From contig NW_023501152.1 in the NCBI RefSeq assembly GCF_014066305.1, positions 1 to 60,990 of the forward strand: a stretch of DNA of 60,990 bases, written 5' to 3'. The notes under the pieces are model-generated. The model had not been told where the DNA came from. It saw nothing but the letters and a program-made list of their open reading frames with translations, and searched no databases. Every line of letters starts with the position of its first letter. Position 1 is the stretch's first letter. The stretch comes from Letharia columbiana (taxonomy: Eukaryota; Ascomycota; Lecanoromycetes; Lecanorales; Parmeliaceae). Below are positions 12,130-24,822 of the stretch, piece by piece. The translations under genes were made by a program, and so were the position numbers.

Positions 12130-12756
12130 TCAGCCCATGGCTTCTGAAGGGAGTCGTCCGAATCCAAAGGAGCTGGGACATGTTGTATTGTCGTAATCAA
12201 ATTTTCCAGTGGTGTTGGCAAGTCCGGACTTGTGGGTGGTAGCTGTATTGGGTGTTTGACGGTTGGCTTTAACGAAGATCTTGGGGGCTCGGCTGGGTTC
12301 GTTCAAGGGGACTTTGGGGACTCTGAATTCGGCTCGACGATTTGGCGGCGAAGGGCTGGTGCGGTCAGGCTCACTATCTGTGTGGCTGCCATCGGGGCGT
12401 GCGAAGCCGCGGCTTGGTAGATGGGTGTCTTGCTGGTGGCTACCACCTTGGTCCGACTGATGCGCATCTGTCACTTGCATCTCTGAGCTCTCCGAGCGAG
12501 CGGTCGACTCCGAAAATATACTACTCGTATCCGAGAGAGACTCCATCCCCGGGTCTGCATTGTCGTCCCCAGTTGCATCTCCCTCCAAAAAGGTCTCTGT
12601 GGCTAGATCCGCAGCAGTTGTAGGTTTCGGGCAATCATTCGGCCTGTGACGTTTCTCCCCTGCGCAGCGAGTGCAGATTATACCCTCCGAGATCAAGACC
12701 ATGTACCCTGGACAATTGTCGCTGATAGTCTGGTAATCATCGGGTTCGGAGGCCAT
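12130..12756 (-). CDS. Hypothetical protein with CCHC zinc-knuckle-like motif
   Basis: Single 208-residue open frame from a good ATG at 12756. Near residues 30-45 it has CTRCAGEKRHRPNDC, a C-x2-C-x5-H-x4-C pattern close to the retroviral/CNBP zinc knuckle (normally C-x2-C-x4-H-x4-C). The rest (about 55-208) is Ser/Thr/Asp/Pro-rich and probably disordered. Zinc knuckles bind single-stranded nucleic acid in RNA-binding proteins and in retrotransposon Gag, so this could be a host RNA-binding protein or a degraded Gag-like piece; no reverse transcriptase, protease or integrase was seen nearby. The frame may continue through introns below 12130, which I could not resolve. It is flanked by the tandem repeat at 11738-11935. 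Confidence 0.45.
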   Translation of the reverse strand: MASEPDDYQTISDNCPGYMVLISEGIICTRCAGEKRHRPNDCPKPTTAADLATETFLEGDATGDDNADPGMESLSDTSSIFSESTARSESSEMQVTDAHQSDQGGSHQQDTHLPSRGFARPDGSHTDSEPDRTSPSPPNRRAEFRVPKVPLNEPSRAPKIFVKANRQTPNTATTHKSGLANTTGKFDYDNTTCPSSFGFGRLPSEAMG

Positions 12757-14948
12757 CCCAAGTCATAAGGAAAGAATGTTGCACGCAAAGGAAGGAAAAT
12801 GCAAAGGATTGTCTGGAGTCACGTCAACTACGGTGAAAAGGAAGGGGTTTTGAAGTTATGTCGAAAGTGTGAGTGAAATGGGGGATGATTGGACATCAAA
12901 AGGGGGGGTTGGATGATCGCATTCTGCAGGTAATAGGGAAAACAAAGCAAGGGGCCCCAAGCGCATATGGCTTGCATGGGCTTGCATACGAAACATGTAC
13001 ACCCATGCTCACTTACCAATTCCTTTTCCTCGGACTTGGTTGACTTATTGCCATGGCGTAACACGTGAACGTAATGAAAGTGGGCACATGTGGTCCGTTC
13101 TCGAGCACTTACAGTAGTGATTTTGAATGCGCTTTCCTAACGTAGGTCACAGGCCTTCTTTTCATTTCTGTCGATAATTATCATGATTTCGGTATTGGCG
13201 GAGTCTTGGTGCCGGGGAGCGCTACAAACATAAGCTCCTCTTCTCCAATCTTCACGCTAAGGACACATCTTGATGTGCACCCATGGTACGGATAAGCCTC
13301 CGCCGGGCCCGCCCGAGAGGGTTGCTTAGACTGTAGACATCGGCCCCCCCAAATGGAGTCCGGGGCCCGGCAACCTGGACCGGGCGATCCCAAATTTAGG
13401 CTTGGTGGCTAAGCGCCCCCAAAATGACAACGCTTAAAGCCTGAGCTTTGGCCCCCCTTTGAACCCTGTGGGATTTCCAGGGACTTCCTGTCCGGGTTTC
13501 CCGGAATCAGACTTGGGATCAGTCAACACCACTGAGCCACCACATGTTGCGACACTGTGTGGATGCCGGATGCCGTACTCATACCATTCCTCTTTGCTGA
13601 CTAGGTACTTGGGTAGCCGAGTGGGGGGGGGCTCCCAGCTAGAGGGTTAAGCTCAAATGGCGTTTAAGCCCCACTCTGAGTGGAAAACAGACACACACAG
13701 CTGGGCATGGAGTTGCCCTTCTTGAATGATTTGATTCTGCTTGGGGGTCGAGACGATACTGTGGGCTCGTCCGTGAACCAACGCTCAAGCAGGGTGGAAT
13801 AATATAATCGTACCACGCACTTACCTTGTTTTACCAAGATAGCAATGTAATTTCATGGCACGATTATTTTCAACCTTCAGTACCTACTTAGCTCTCGTTG
13901 CATCAGTCTTTCAGTCCTTAGCACGTTGCGGATGTTAGAGGCCAACCTCTTTCAGAGACCCACTTCTTTGATGATTGCCTCTTCACTAAAATACGACCAC
14001 AAAAGATTCACCATGTTCGATTACATAAGTGACGAGGCAGGATATGGTCGATGACTCATAGAGTCGTATCGACGGAGTGGCCCGCGGGTAGGAGCACTGA
14101 CCCAGTGCCGACCTTCCCGATGCTCTCCAGCTGAGCCCACAAATACCTATAATATTGCATCGAGATCAAGGACTTTTGGTGCGCAGCCCTACAATATCAG
14201 CGATGTCAGCGGATCATCTTCTCTCAGGCGAGTCAGTCACTCACCCTGCTGAAACCAAGTGGAGGAGCTCGGGGCTTGTTCAACGGGCTGGAATCGTGCC
14301 GGAATGAAGCTTTTCGTAAAATGAGATCCTCATGAAGAGCTGTCCCCCACCATCCAACCTATCGAACCGCATCCTTTCACATGGCGGAGATTTCGTGCAA
14401 ATTTGAACTTCGGCTTTGTCGTAATGAAGCGGGTCTCATCCACTACTTCCATGGCCGGCAGCTGATCGGATGGGCGGAAGAAAAACGGTGCTCGTGTCCT
14501 GAGACGTGAGCGTTCATGCAGCCGTCTCGATCCGTGTTCGCATACAAAGCTCAAGGATTGTCTTCACGTACGTATGACTGATACTGTTCCTGCTGCTGGG
14601 CTGAATACGATTAGGTTGTTCGATCATAGACCTGATGTGTTTGAAAATTAGAGCTTGGGAGATTGCATCTACTGGCGCAAATGAGCCCGAAGCACGGTCA
14701 GCAATTTAAAAGATACTTGATTTGTGGACGAGTTCCGTGCCACTTTGGCGTGTCAGCAAAGACCTGGCCTCATCTGGTTTGCTGACTACTGGGTCCTACC
14801 ATGTCTTACGGACGTTGCGAGTGTGGCGTAAAGAGGCTGTACAACGGGGACGTTACCTGGGAAAGCGCGGCGGATGATACTGGAGTAAGACGCTTGATCG
14901 AACGGAAAGCGCAGAGACCTTCGTTGTTCGGCAACAGCACACGGTCCG
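12757..14948. other. Intergenic stretch, no supported gene
   Basis: No convincing coding frame. 13290-13690 is locally GC-rich with several C/G homopolymer runs of 7-9 bases and may be a relic of an inserted element, but no terminal repeats or duplication could be defined. Confidence 0.4.
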
Positions 14949-15082
14949 TGTTGAGATTTGCTGCAGCACCTGTGTTGTAGCTACCCTTTATGGTGGCAAT
15001 CAGGTGGCAAATGGGGGTATAAGTAGCCTTCTCTCAGCACTCTCATAGCTACTAATCAATCAATCCTTCATATATTCCAACA
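14949..15082 (+). mobile_element. Solo LTR (134 bp), family copy 1, with 5-bp target duplication
   Basis: The element begins TGTTG and ends CAACA (5-bp terminal inverted repeat, canonical TG..CA ends). It is flanked by the perfect direct duplication GTCCG at 14944-14948 and 15083-15087. The first ~65 bases are nearly identical to the element at 24676-24822. An internal TATA-like motif (GTATAAGTAG, near 15014) fits an LTR promoter. TG..CA ends plus a 5-bp duplication are the hallmark of retroviral-type integrase. No internal coding region, primer-binding site or second LTR is adjacent, so this is a solo LTR left by recombination, possibly of a small non-autonomous TRIM-type element. Strand is arbitrary: both copies have the same orientation. 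Confidence 0.85.
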
Positions 15083-15852
15083 GTCCGAGATCTGGATTTT
15101 CCTGGACTTCCCATTCCGTAATATAAATATAGAAAAGATGGCAGAGAGGATAAATAGAGGCGGAGCTTGACGTCGTCGATGAGATCTGCGAGGGCGAATT
15201 CATCGAGTTAGATAGACTACTAGTTGCGGGGTGCCCTGATGCTATCTTGGTCGTTACTCTCCTCTCCCTGTCCTGCCATCTCCAAGGCCCCGATCTCGGC
15301 GGACTTGTTATCCAAAATGACCTGTCAAGGTCGTGCACATCGCACTGGATTACTATGATTCGACAGGGTGATGCGCTTTGCAAGATCGATGGTATCCTGC
15401 GCAAAGTTCTCTGCGGGATCGAGTGGTTCGCAGGGAACTTTGTCTCTCAGGAAGGTAGAACTTTGGGCACAATACGACATTTGTACATGTTAACACTGCT
15501 AAAAGTTTCAAGTTGCAGATCGAAGGATGGATGTGAACAAGTAACTTCAGTCTAATGATGCTACCATCGAAGATGGCGCTCCTTCTAGCAGCTCGACCGC
15601 AAGGAACGACAATACTGAGGTGAGTAGTATTCGACACGCTTAAGGATACACTCTCTGACGCCACGCAAGCTGCAGTATCCATCGTGTCCCTATTCAAATC
15701 CCCACTAGCGCAAGAGTTCCTATCACAACTCTACGGCTGCTCCCACCGGACCGCGCTTAAATTTGGTTTGGATACATTCACTGGTCTTCACTCAGGTTAC
15801 CAACCAACTACAAGTCAGTTGCGTGTTGCAGAACTGGTCGCTCACCCTGGAC
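15083..15852. other. Intergenic stretch, nothing seen
   Basis: Between the solo LTR and the hypothetical gene at 15853. Open frames on both strands are short and unrecognised; an upstream exon of the next gene could hide here but none is supported. Confidence 0.4.
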
Positions 15853-16896
15853 ATGGACGGAGAAACAAGTTCTCAGGAGGTCACTCTCATAGAGAACCTA
15901 TTGGTGATTGAGGACGACGGACACATTCTGTCACGCAGAATTGGTCAATGGCATGGCAAAGCACTCCTTGGGGCAATGACACTACCAGTAACTTCACTAC
16001 CTTTGACGGAGGTTCACGTCACTTTCCTTCCACAGCACGAGCTCATGACTCTGGACAAGATCAGGGAAGCCGCTCAAGCCATTGCTCCAACGGACAACCT
16101 TTTGTTTATTGATAATAACCGAAAAATTCTTTCTTGTCGGATCAATCCTGACAACGGCGTAATGCTCTTTGAAAGTCTGCCACGAAACCCCGGAGAGGCT
16201 TCTCAGACACAATCCACCTCAGCTCATTCCACCGTTACCCAGGCCAGCAAAACTAGCAACGACCAAGACGTTGAAATGGATGGACCTCAGCCGGCTTCTG
16301 AGGGACTACATCAATCAGACGCGAATACCTCCTCTTCTCAGCTTAGCACGTCTGGGACACCTGCGAACATTCCAGAAACCTTACCCGTCCAGATCTTATC
16401 TGCCACCAACGGCAAAGCTTACGACCGAGAGTGGATGATCAAAAACAGCATCAGCGAAGATGGTCTAAATGGAGCTCCAAGCAAGCACAAGCTTGATTTG
16501 CTGGTCAGATATGGCGCGGTCAAAGTAGGTGACAGGCTCTGCGTAACATACCACCCGGACGGTGGCCCAGTCGTTAAAGTTGGAGAGGTAAGACTCTCGC
16601 TTGAGTCACCTTCTCCACTCATAATGCTGACTTCTCGTCCCCCTTAGGTGTTGCAAAGCATGAAAAAGAGCCGTCTGGATCTGCGCATCGCACCGGCCCG
16701 CGCGGACTTCGACGGCATCCTGTATGACTGCAAGGGCCCCAAGGACATCATCGGCGGCATGGATAAGGAGTTCCAGATGAAACGCCACTCCAAGGCCTCG
16801 GAGGCTTGGAAGGCGGTCAGTGTGGTGACGGAGGATGGTCGGGATCTCGGAAGTCTGTGGAAGGTACGACAGGCGTACCAGGTCTTTACGGAGTGA
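15853..16896 (+). CDS. Hypothetical protein, two exons
   Basis: Exon 1 is 15853-16587 and exon 2 is 16648-16896, joined in phase 0 across a 60-nt intron (donor GTAAGA, CTGAC near 16626, acceptor TTAG), giving 327 residues. 15853 is the first ATG in a frame that stays open for 30 more codons upstream, so an earlier exon is possible. Residues ~120-190 are Ser/Thr/Gln-rich and probably disordered. The C-terminal ~140 residues look folded, with HKLDLLVRYGAVKVGDRLCV followed by alternating hydrophobic and basic stretches across the splice junction. I do not recognise the family. The G-x-(I/V)-K-x-G-D-x-L pattern recalls small beta-rich DNA-associated modules such as RAMA, but this is weak. No signal peptide or membrane segment. 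Confidence 0.65.
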
Positions 16897-19800
16897 ATGG
16901 CAGAGTGGGGGACCCGCAATTGAGAGGGACTGTTCCATGAGTGCTTGCGTACAGAAAGGCGAAAGCTTTCTTCGGGAGTATGTTGGTGACAGAGTCCTTG
17001 AGATAAAGCTCATCTCTGAGGCCCAGCTTACGGTTTCATGGCGTCCGCTCTAGAACATTCGATGAACTTGCCCAGAACTCGGTAGTGCTGCGTCCTGTCT
17101 TTGTAATGAAGCCTTCACTCGGAAATATTGGGGCGGCATTGATTTTGTGTTCTATTGACTGCTTTGCAATCTAGACGTAATTGGAGTCCTCGTCTAGAAG
17201 AAGAGAGAGAAGACAGACTACAGTTTCGAATCACCTAGCGACATGCACAGATGTTTTGGGTGAGGGATGGCAAAATGATAGTCTTGTTGCAGGAATACGA
17301 TCAGGTAGGAGAGTAGCTAGTCATATTCACTTACTCTATTCAAAGTCCCATATTGAGGAGGAAAAGAAGGCAGAAAGACGGAATGGTGGCAGGCAACAAC
17401 ACAACCTAGGCGTTGGGTTTGAGATAGCGCTAGTCTCGCTTGAACGCTGGACTCTTGTCGCCAGGACCTTCCTCTGAGAACCACTCAACGCATCGCCATC
17501 CATTCTGCTATTTTCTGCCAAGACTCAAGACATCATGCTCCTCCTTAACGGATTAATAAAGTCGGTTTTCCTCTCGGATGCGAAAGCGCGTCCACGGCAT
17601 CATCTTTCAGACTCCATGTTGATCCTCAATCCTCCATCTTTCACCCAAGACGATGGAGTGCAGCAGGAGCCATTTATTCAGCCGGATCCTATTTTGTATG
17701 CCAACCTCCCTGTCTCCGTCAAGCTTCAAGCCGATGGCCGTTCAGAGTTGCTGGCGCTGCGTCTACAACCATGACGGTGAATGTACGAGATATGATGTCC
17801 GCTAGCTGGCCACTCATAGCGTCCCTCATGAATACCATTCGCTCACTTGATCCTCTCTGATTTTCACCCTCAGCTACGACCCCGACTCTATCATGAAAAA
17901 CACACACAATTGGCTCCGAGGACCTCCATAATTCATACTTTTCACAACGGCATACACCAAAGATCAGGGCAATCCAAGGTAGGTTAGGACATCTTCCTTA
18001 ACGGCATTTAAATAGCACCGTGTATAGGACGACCGGACGTCTCCGAAACGTAAGCGGGACTGATCTTTTAGCGACTCCTAATGAGGAAAGGCTGCAAGTT
18101 TAGTGCTTCGTATCGGATTGGCGCGCTTTCGGGTACAGTCGCTCTCACTCATGATACGTTGAGCTCAGACTTTCAATCGTCAGGTCTAGCCACTTAAAGT
18201 AATACACATGTCGACGCCATCGCTGTCAATGAATGTCATCCTGCTAGTGCGATTGTTGGTGCCTTAGTTGTCGTCTGTCGTCCTGCGAGTATTCTTAGTG
18301 GCGCTACGAAAATGGATCGTCGCGTCGTTAAAAGCGCGTATTCGTGTCCTCAGGTCTTCGCTGTTGCTGCTCATTCATATCGACAAAGTGACCTCTCAGA
18401 ATTCCTGGATCGAGCCTGTTTGCGATACTCCATTAACTATTACATGTTAGCCGAATCTGAACGAGCATCACATCTGTCGACCTCTGCAAAGGAATACGTG
18501 AACAAGTGGCATGTTCCGATGCGCAGACCATATTGAGAGACAGGGTAAAACTTGGGCAGTGTGTCTACCAAGCCATTTCTTCGGCGTCAAATGGCTGCGA
18601 CAAATCCGAAAAGCGGCGTAAGTCTCACAACCCTTTGTGCACACTCTACTGACCTTGTGTCAAGAACGAGTGCAAAGGGACTACGATATCAAGCGGCAGT
18701 AGCTCCGAGGACGGACGGACAAGTGCGCATCATCGGGGCCAGGACGTCAGATTGGAAGCCGGCGAACATTTGGAAAAGGCCTTTGCAATATAGGGCTAGA
18801 GTATCGCTGCTAAAGCGATGCTAAGGCGGGATTGACCTGTAGTGAGTATCACTAGGTAGAAACCTTATGTCTCCTCTCAATACCGCAAGTTTGATGGGGA
18901 TTCTCCTGCCCGGATGCGGTTCCCTTTTCTGTCCGCCCGACCCTTCAAGACTGGTGCGACCTGATAAGCTTGCAGAGCAAGATATCTGGTAGCTGCAACG
19001 GCGGAACATCGGACCTTACTTCGAGTTTCGCGCACAGTATTCTCTCTCTGTGCGGGTTTTGCCCCTCTGAAGGAACGGTCTCACGTCTGCACTGTCCGGG
19101 CCATAGATTCAACGACTTTCCTCCAGACTAGGTAGATTCTTACCCAGAAACCGACTGAGTATCTTTTGGTACACAGATAGTCGGTGCAAAGGAGAGCATA
19201 CCCAAGGCTGCTCCATCGTCAGCAGCATAGTTCCTCGAAAAGACGAATCGGTGATTTTCCAAGCGCCATGGGGAAAACATTGCACAAGCAGGATAGGCAG
19301 CGGATCTTCGCCTATTCCAGCTCAATTGCTCAAGATGCTGCTGAAAGGAATACGAAGCATTATGGGTTGCAGCTAAGTGTATATAGGAGTGATTTCCACA
19401 GATTTAGAAGGCTTGAGGAGTCGAGGTTGACCGTCTCTCTGCACCGCTTTTCCTACAATCTCCTTTCTGATCAGCGAGTCCCGTGTCCAGCTCACTCATC
19501 CCCTTTTCTCTACAATTTCTCTCCGTTCCACCTCCAAAACTTTTCCTCCCTTGATTTTCTCTCATCATCTCTCCCAAATGAAAGCCTTTCAATTCTCACC
19601 CGCAAGGACTTTCGCAAAAGTCCACCTCTCCTGCGCCCAATTTCAAACAAACATTGTCTCCTTCAGGACACTAACCGTGGCCTCCTGGAAACCATGAATG
19701 TCATCTATTGGGGCACTTAGATCTACACGTTTACATTTATCTCATCAGGTCTCCTCGCCAATGGTGAATCTCCCTTTCCTGATATCTTCGACCGCCTTAG

Positions 19801-20328
19801 GGCTGGGAACAAATGGCAAGCTCTTCATCCTCTGAACCGACTGTGAGAATGTCCCAAAAGAGTCAAGCCCCAGAGACTTGATGCACTGCGAGAATGGCCT
19901 AAATATCCGCGTTGATCCTGGCTAGATCCGGCCTTGCAAGGCCAAGGTATTGACGCCATTCCGGGCCGAAGGAGCCCCGTGAGGCTAGATTTAAGATCCA
20001 CGCTCTCCAGTACGCCCGAAGGGCTGGTCTGTTCACCAGTGACGCACTATGCAGATAGCAAGACATACGGCCTTTAAAGCACTCCGAGACTGCGCCGAGC
20101 TCAATCAGCCCACCCAGACTGGATACAGCACCCGGATATAAGACGGGGTGTACACATGTATCGAAAAGGGGTGTATATGTAATGGCACCCTATTTATTTA
20201 GCTTAACTACTAATGCGTCTTCCCCTGACACAAACATTCGTTATGTAACAATCTGTAATACAAAAACCTGCAACGCACGCAACCTTTGCTTTCCCTCCTT
20301 CGCCTCAGCCGTTGCAAATTCCGAGCGC
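16897..20328. other. Intergenic stretch, no supported gene
   Basis: About 3.4 kb between a plus-strand hypothetical gene and the 3' end of the peroxygenase. Open frames (the longest 178 codons, 19184-19720) lack domains and sit in pyrimidine-rich sequence. No repeats or RNA genes were recognised. Confidence 0.45.
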
Positions 20329-21722
20329 CTACAAAGGCGAGGCCAGCGTGCACCCGCTGTTCTCGAAGATTGGATTGAGCTTGGAAGTAGTAAAATTCAA
20401 AATCTCACTCGGCAAGGTCAGAAGCGAACTTAAGCTATCCGGTACATCGTCCGTCGCAAGTTGGTAGAGCAGGCACGTTACATCTTGTGGACTGAGACTT
20501 AACTGGCCTTTGGAGATGGCACCGAAGTTGAGTGCGTCAAAATTCCCCACTCCAACATTGCCGCCGAAGAGGACGGGGTGTGCAGTGTACAGATCGACGA
20601 CTTGAAGAACAAGAGCGCTGATATTGTATGGGTTGGTGCGACTGAACCATCCTGGTCCACCGGTGGGGTTGATGGGGACGTGCTCCGTGTTGTTGAACAC
20701 GACATTGCCGTTTGCGTTGGGATTAGTGGTGCCGTAGAAGGAGCCGAGGTCGAGGAAGCCGGGTGCCCCATCAGGACCATGGGAAGGGAAGAGCTCGTAG
20801 AGGAAGGATGCAGCGCCGTAGAGCAGGATGGCCTTGGGTCCGAAAAAGAAGTTGGGATTCGTGGCCTTTGAGTTCTGATAGCGGTTGAATTGGTGTTGGG
20901 CTACAACGGTTTGATTGAATGAGTAGCTGTTGATGACATCGGTTTTGTCGCCTCCCTTGTAGGCGAGCGCTGTCAACTCGGCGAAGTAGGTTTCGTTGAA
21001 TGTGTGGTCGTCACCGAAGAAGAAATCGGCACGTGTTAGAGATGCGTCTCCTTCAAATTTCTGTCTTTAACATTAGTGTGAAGATATAGGAACTCAGGAG
21101 TAAGGTATACGCGCGTTGTGACTATCCAAACCGCCTTCAGCGCCAAGAAGCGAACCGGTCAATGACGTTCGACTTGTGGCATCACATCCGATGGACATCT
21201 TCTCTGTAATCGGGTCTCCGTCTAGGCCAACGCCAAGGACTGCTAGCAAGACCGCAAGATCATAGCCGACATTGTATATGTTTTGCTGCGCATCGAGTAG
21301 CTCTGTGAAAGTTGTGACACCGTCGTGGCTGATGAACTATTCATAGGTCAGTGAAAATACCATCAAGCTGACGGGGCCTAAAGACGGACATTGTGGTTTG
21401 CTGCAGTGTTCAATCCAGGACAGGGTCCTCGAATATCGTTGGGACCCGGAGCCACAAATGCATGGGCAGTATCTCCGTTAGCGGGCACTTGGAAGTTCCC
21501 AGGACGGGTACTGGGGAGTCCGTTGATGGCACCTGCATAAGGGAACTTCGACGTGGCTGGGGCAGCCGGTACGTGGTTCGCATTAAATGGGCAGGTGCTT
21601 TGACGTTTGGCAAGTTGAGCTTCAATCTCAGAGACAGATCTGACGCCGGACATGCCGGCCACCCATGGGAATGCTATGACATTGGGCACTACCATGATGG
21701 CTAGTAGGAAGAGGCCAGACAT
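20329..21722 (-). CDS. Heme-thiolate peroxidase (chloroperoxidase / unspecific peroxygenase family)
   Basis: Secreted heme-thiolate enzyme that uses H2O2 to oxygenate or halogenate organic substrates. Exons on the minus strand are about 21722-21390, 21336-21115 and 21060-20329, giving ~428 residues, the size of long-type peroxygenases. The N-terminus has a hydrophobic signal peptide (first ~18 residues). Exon 1 ends in RGPCPGLNTAANH, where the Cys of the PCP motif (about Cys101) is the proximal heme ligand. Exon 3 opens with KFEGDASLTRAD: the EGD Mg-site motif plus the downstream Arg expected for peroxygenases (PCP-EGD-R signature). Multiple N-glycosylation sequons follow. The second intron is odd: for the frame to be kept it must start GCGCGT directly after the His-Asn codons, a GC..AG intron, because the nearby GT gives the wrong phase. 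The first donor (GTCCGT) is also weak. Function call is strong; activity depends on that junction. Confidence 0.88.
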
Positions 21723-24675
21723 GCTGGGCGACTGTGCGATAGAAGCTAGGTCAGATCTGATTCAAGTGGTATTAGAGGACAAAGAGCAGTATTTTTACTA
21801 GTAAACAGCGAAAGAGAGGAGGGTGAAAGCTCCTTTTATGAGCAAAAGGGAGTGATGTCCGCACTGAACTTCCCAAGTTGCACCAAAATTCCCCATCAAG
21901 TCCATAGAGTGAGTGTCGAACGAGATTTTCCGGAAATGGGCTGCTGCCCTCTAAGCGAAAAGATACAAATTGAAAAGGAAGAAGCAAAAGATTCTGCAAT
22001 GCTACCCTGAGGTTACAGCCTGTAGAATGCAATTCAGCAAGCCGGAGGTCTGGATTCCCATGGCACAGTGGCAAGTAATACCGTACAGATGATATCAATG
22101 ACTATTGAACCCTCCATTTTGGCTCCTGCAATCCCTGAATGCCATCATTAAAAAGCTACTTGACCACCATTTCCGGCCCTGGAAACGCCTTCCTATATCG
22201 AGAACCCAAAATCAACCATTATGATAAAAATCCGGCTTTGGCGTCGAGGATGACTAGCTAGGTTTCTTTCGGAGATCACAGGTGCTGGGCGTTACATTCT
22301 CGAATCGAACGCTAGTGGGAGTATTGTGGCGGAAAGACAACCCTCTCGAAGTAAAGATGACCAGCCAATTGCGGGATAGTGATCTAGGAAATACAGTTCA
22401 AGAGGGAAATGAACAGGATTATTCTGCATTCTTTACCGTTCGGTCAAGAGCGCGACGCCCTGAAGGTCGTTTGTTTAGCACTTACGACTCCGGCGCTGTG
22501 GAGGTGTTCGAGAACGCCATAGAACGAAGCCAATGTGGCCCTGCGCTTCCCGTTTGCAGATATCGATAACGAGGGATGTAGATGAGACCGCCCATGGCTC
22601 AAACCGATGACGAATCCTTCGCGAAGACACGGAGATAACGGGAGAACTTTCTGCTGCAGCCTGCCATTAGCCCTGTAATTGCATAAGCTTCTCGTCAACC
22701 ATTTTTCGGCCTCCCACCTCAGGCAGAAGCCTCGTGCCCAAGCCGAGGTCAGTGTTTGTTTCACCCTGCCACGCTGAAATTTCTCGGATGTTCCTTCAGG
22801 TGCCTTTTGTAACGCTTACGCACATACACTCTCAGAGGATGACTATTGGAAGTCCTTTTCTTCACTGAGGTCCCTCTCGCACCGAAAGACTGACGAGAGT
22901 GGGTACTGAATCTGCACCTAAAAAGTAGGTGCCGTGCAAAAAGCGCCATGTTGTGAGGGGAGCTCATGCAAGCTGTTGACGATGATCTCCTACGATGCAC
23001 TGCGGGGCTCACCATTTACAACGTCCAATCATTGTGCAGCTAATTAGTGCAAAGGTCTATCTAACCCTGATCCGCACCCTACGCTTCGTGCCGTGACGGT
23101 TCCATTGTGGTGAGACTCCCTAAAGAATAAGCGATCGGATGGTCCGACAGATGTCTGGACGCTTACTCACTATTCCAGAAACGATCACCAGAGGCGTTGA
23201 ATTGAGGGTGGGGGCCAAGCTTCAAGCAAAGGTCAAGCGGAGATGAAAAGAACAGACGCGGTGGCCAACATTCCTCGGCTCACACCTGAGCACGATATAC
23301 TGGCAGAAGATGCCCCGGTAGCCTCCAATGAGCGCTCTAAGTGGCTTCCAAACGCTGATGCAATCCTCGTTGATTGATTTTGTTTCGTCTATAGTTTCTG
23401 AGAGTGACTGGTATACCCAACTACCCTACCACCTCTTGACTCCGGAACACGCCTTACGGCTACATAAACAAACGAAGATAGCTTGAATCGTAGGATCCAC
23501 GAGGAATACCGGGACGAAAGGTTGCATTCGGTATACTCCCTCAATTTGGACCCAATGGAGAAAGAGTCGGCCCGCTTTGCGAACGTGATTGAACAAGGGG
23601 AAGCTATAGGATGGTTTACTGTGAACCTGTGTGACGGTTGGGATTCAAGAGACTCTCGTCGATGGGTACATGCGTTCTTTGCCGCTCTGTGGGGTCATCG
23701 TAAAAGGTGGAAAAATAGGACGTCAGGATTTCTTTTTGCCCAGCTTATGTGAGATCTTTGTTTTTGTTCCAATGGAGATTTCGACCGGGCTGAGCCGAGA
23801 TGCTCCTTCGTACCGAATTTGATAGGTCGACATCAGGACTTGCCCGGATTCTCGAGGGTTGACGAGTCACTCCGCCACCACTAGTCGGTTGGTCAATGAA
23901 GCCATACCCGACCATCTTCATCGAGAATGACAAAGCTTATCAGATTTCATCTGACATGTCAACTCCAAGGCTCAACCCCGTACTTCACTGCGCTATTGGA
24001 TCTTCCGGCTCCCCAATCGATCGCAGGCTCTTGCACATGAGCCGTGACTTTTCTCCTCTGGGCTTGATGTTCTTCTGCCTTCGCCTCAAGTGGCTTAGCA
24101 GCATTTACAGATATAAGATGCTCGGACTGTCTACTGGTGAGTACAGTAGTTCCTCTGGAGGAACGCTGGTGCTTTTGAAACCATGTAGATGGTCTTCCGA
24201 GACAATCTGAGCTGGTCTCATCATCCAAAAAAGGCGGTCTCGAAATAATGACTCGTGTGCTGGATAGTGTCTCGCGCTCATAAAAGTCCTCTGCACGAGG
24301 TGGGTCATCTTCACCGGCCCCTATAAGTCTAATCTTCTCAGTAGCAGTAGTATCTAGGTTCGTTGAGCGCTGTAAAGAGTCCTGGTACGTCCTAGCCCCT
24401 CGTCTTGACCAAGCATGATAGCGCGCGTCCGTCGCAGCTCCGTCCAGAAGCACCGTATACTTACATTCACGGAGTGTGAAATTGCTCAGTCTTTGATATA
24501 GGACTGATCTGGTGCAGGCGGCCACCAAAGCTGACGTCACGTCGCCCAGGGAGTGCGAGGCGATGACAGTAACACGAAGGAGGTGAGTGCATTAATGACT
24601 AAGGTTATGTCTCCACTTTCGAGGGCGATTCGTAGCTTGTACTCGTACTATGCAGGTTGACAAAACCATCAAAGG
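21723..24675. other. Intergenic stretch, no supported gene
   Basis: Promoter side of the peroxygenase and ~2.9 kb beyond. The longest minus-strand frame (24540-23959, 193 codons) has no recognisable domain and no supporting splice structure. Nothing else seen. Confidence 0.4.
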
Positions 24676-24822
24676 TATTGAGATTTGCTGCAGCACCTGT
24701 GTTGTAGCTACCCCTCGTGGTGGCAATCAGGTGGCAAATTAGCATGGGCTTCACATGGTATTTAAGTAGCCTACATACCACTCCATAGACAATAAATCCA
24801 TAACCTCTCTTCAATTCCAACA
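24676..24822 (+). mobile_element. Solo LTR (147 bp), family copy 2, with 5-bp target duplication
   Basis: Second copy of the family at 14949-15082. It is flanked by the perfect 5-bp direct duplication AAAGG (24671-24675 and 24823-24827). The right end is CCAACA; the left end is TATTG, one G-to-A change from the TGTTG of copy 1. The first ~65 bases match copy 1 almost perfectly (a CTCG/TTTA difference is the main one). The middle diverges by substitutions and ~13 bp of indel, and the 3' end converges again at ATTCCAACA. An internal TATA-like GTATTTAAGTAG corresponds to GTATAAGTAG of copy 1. No internal region is attached. The two duplications differ, so these are independent insertions. Confidence 0.85.

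Noticed and set aside
13290..13690. GC-rich segment as a transposon end
   Set aside because: No terminal inverted repeats, target duplication or second copy could be found.
19184..19720. 178-codon plus-strand frame
   Set aside because: Ser/Leu/Pro-rich product of pyrimidine-rich DNA with no domain, splice support or composition typical of the genes here.
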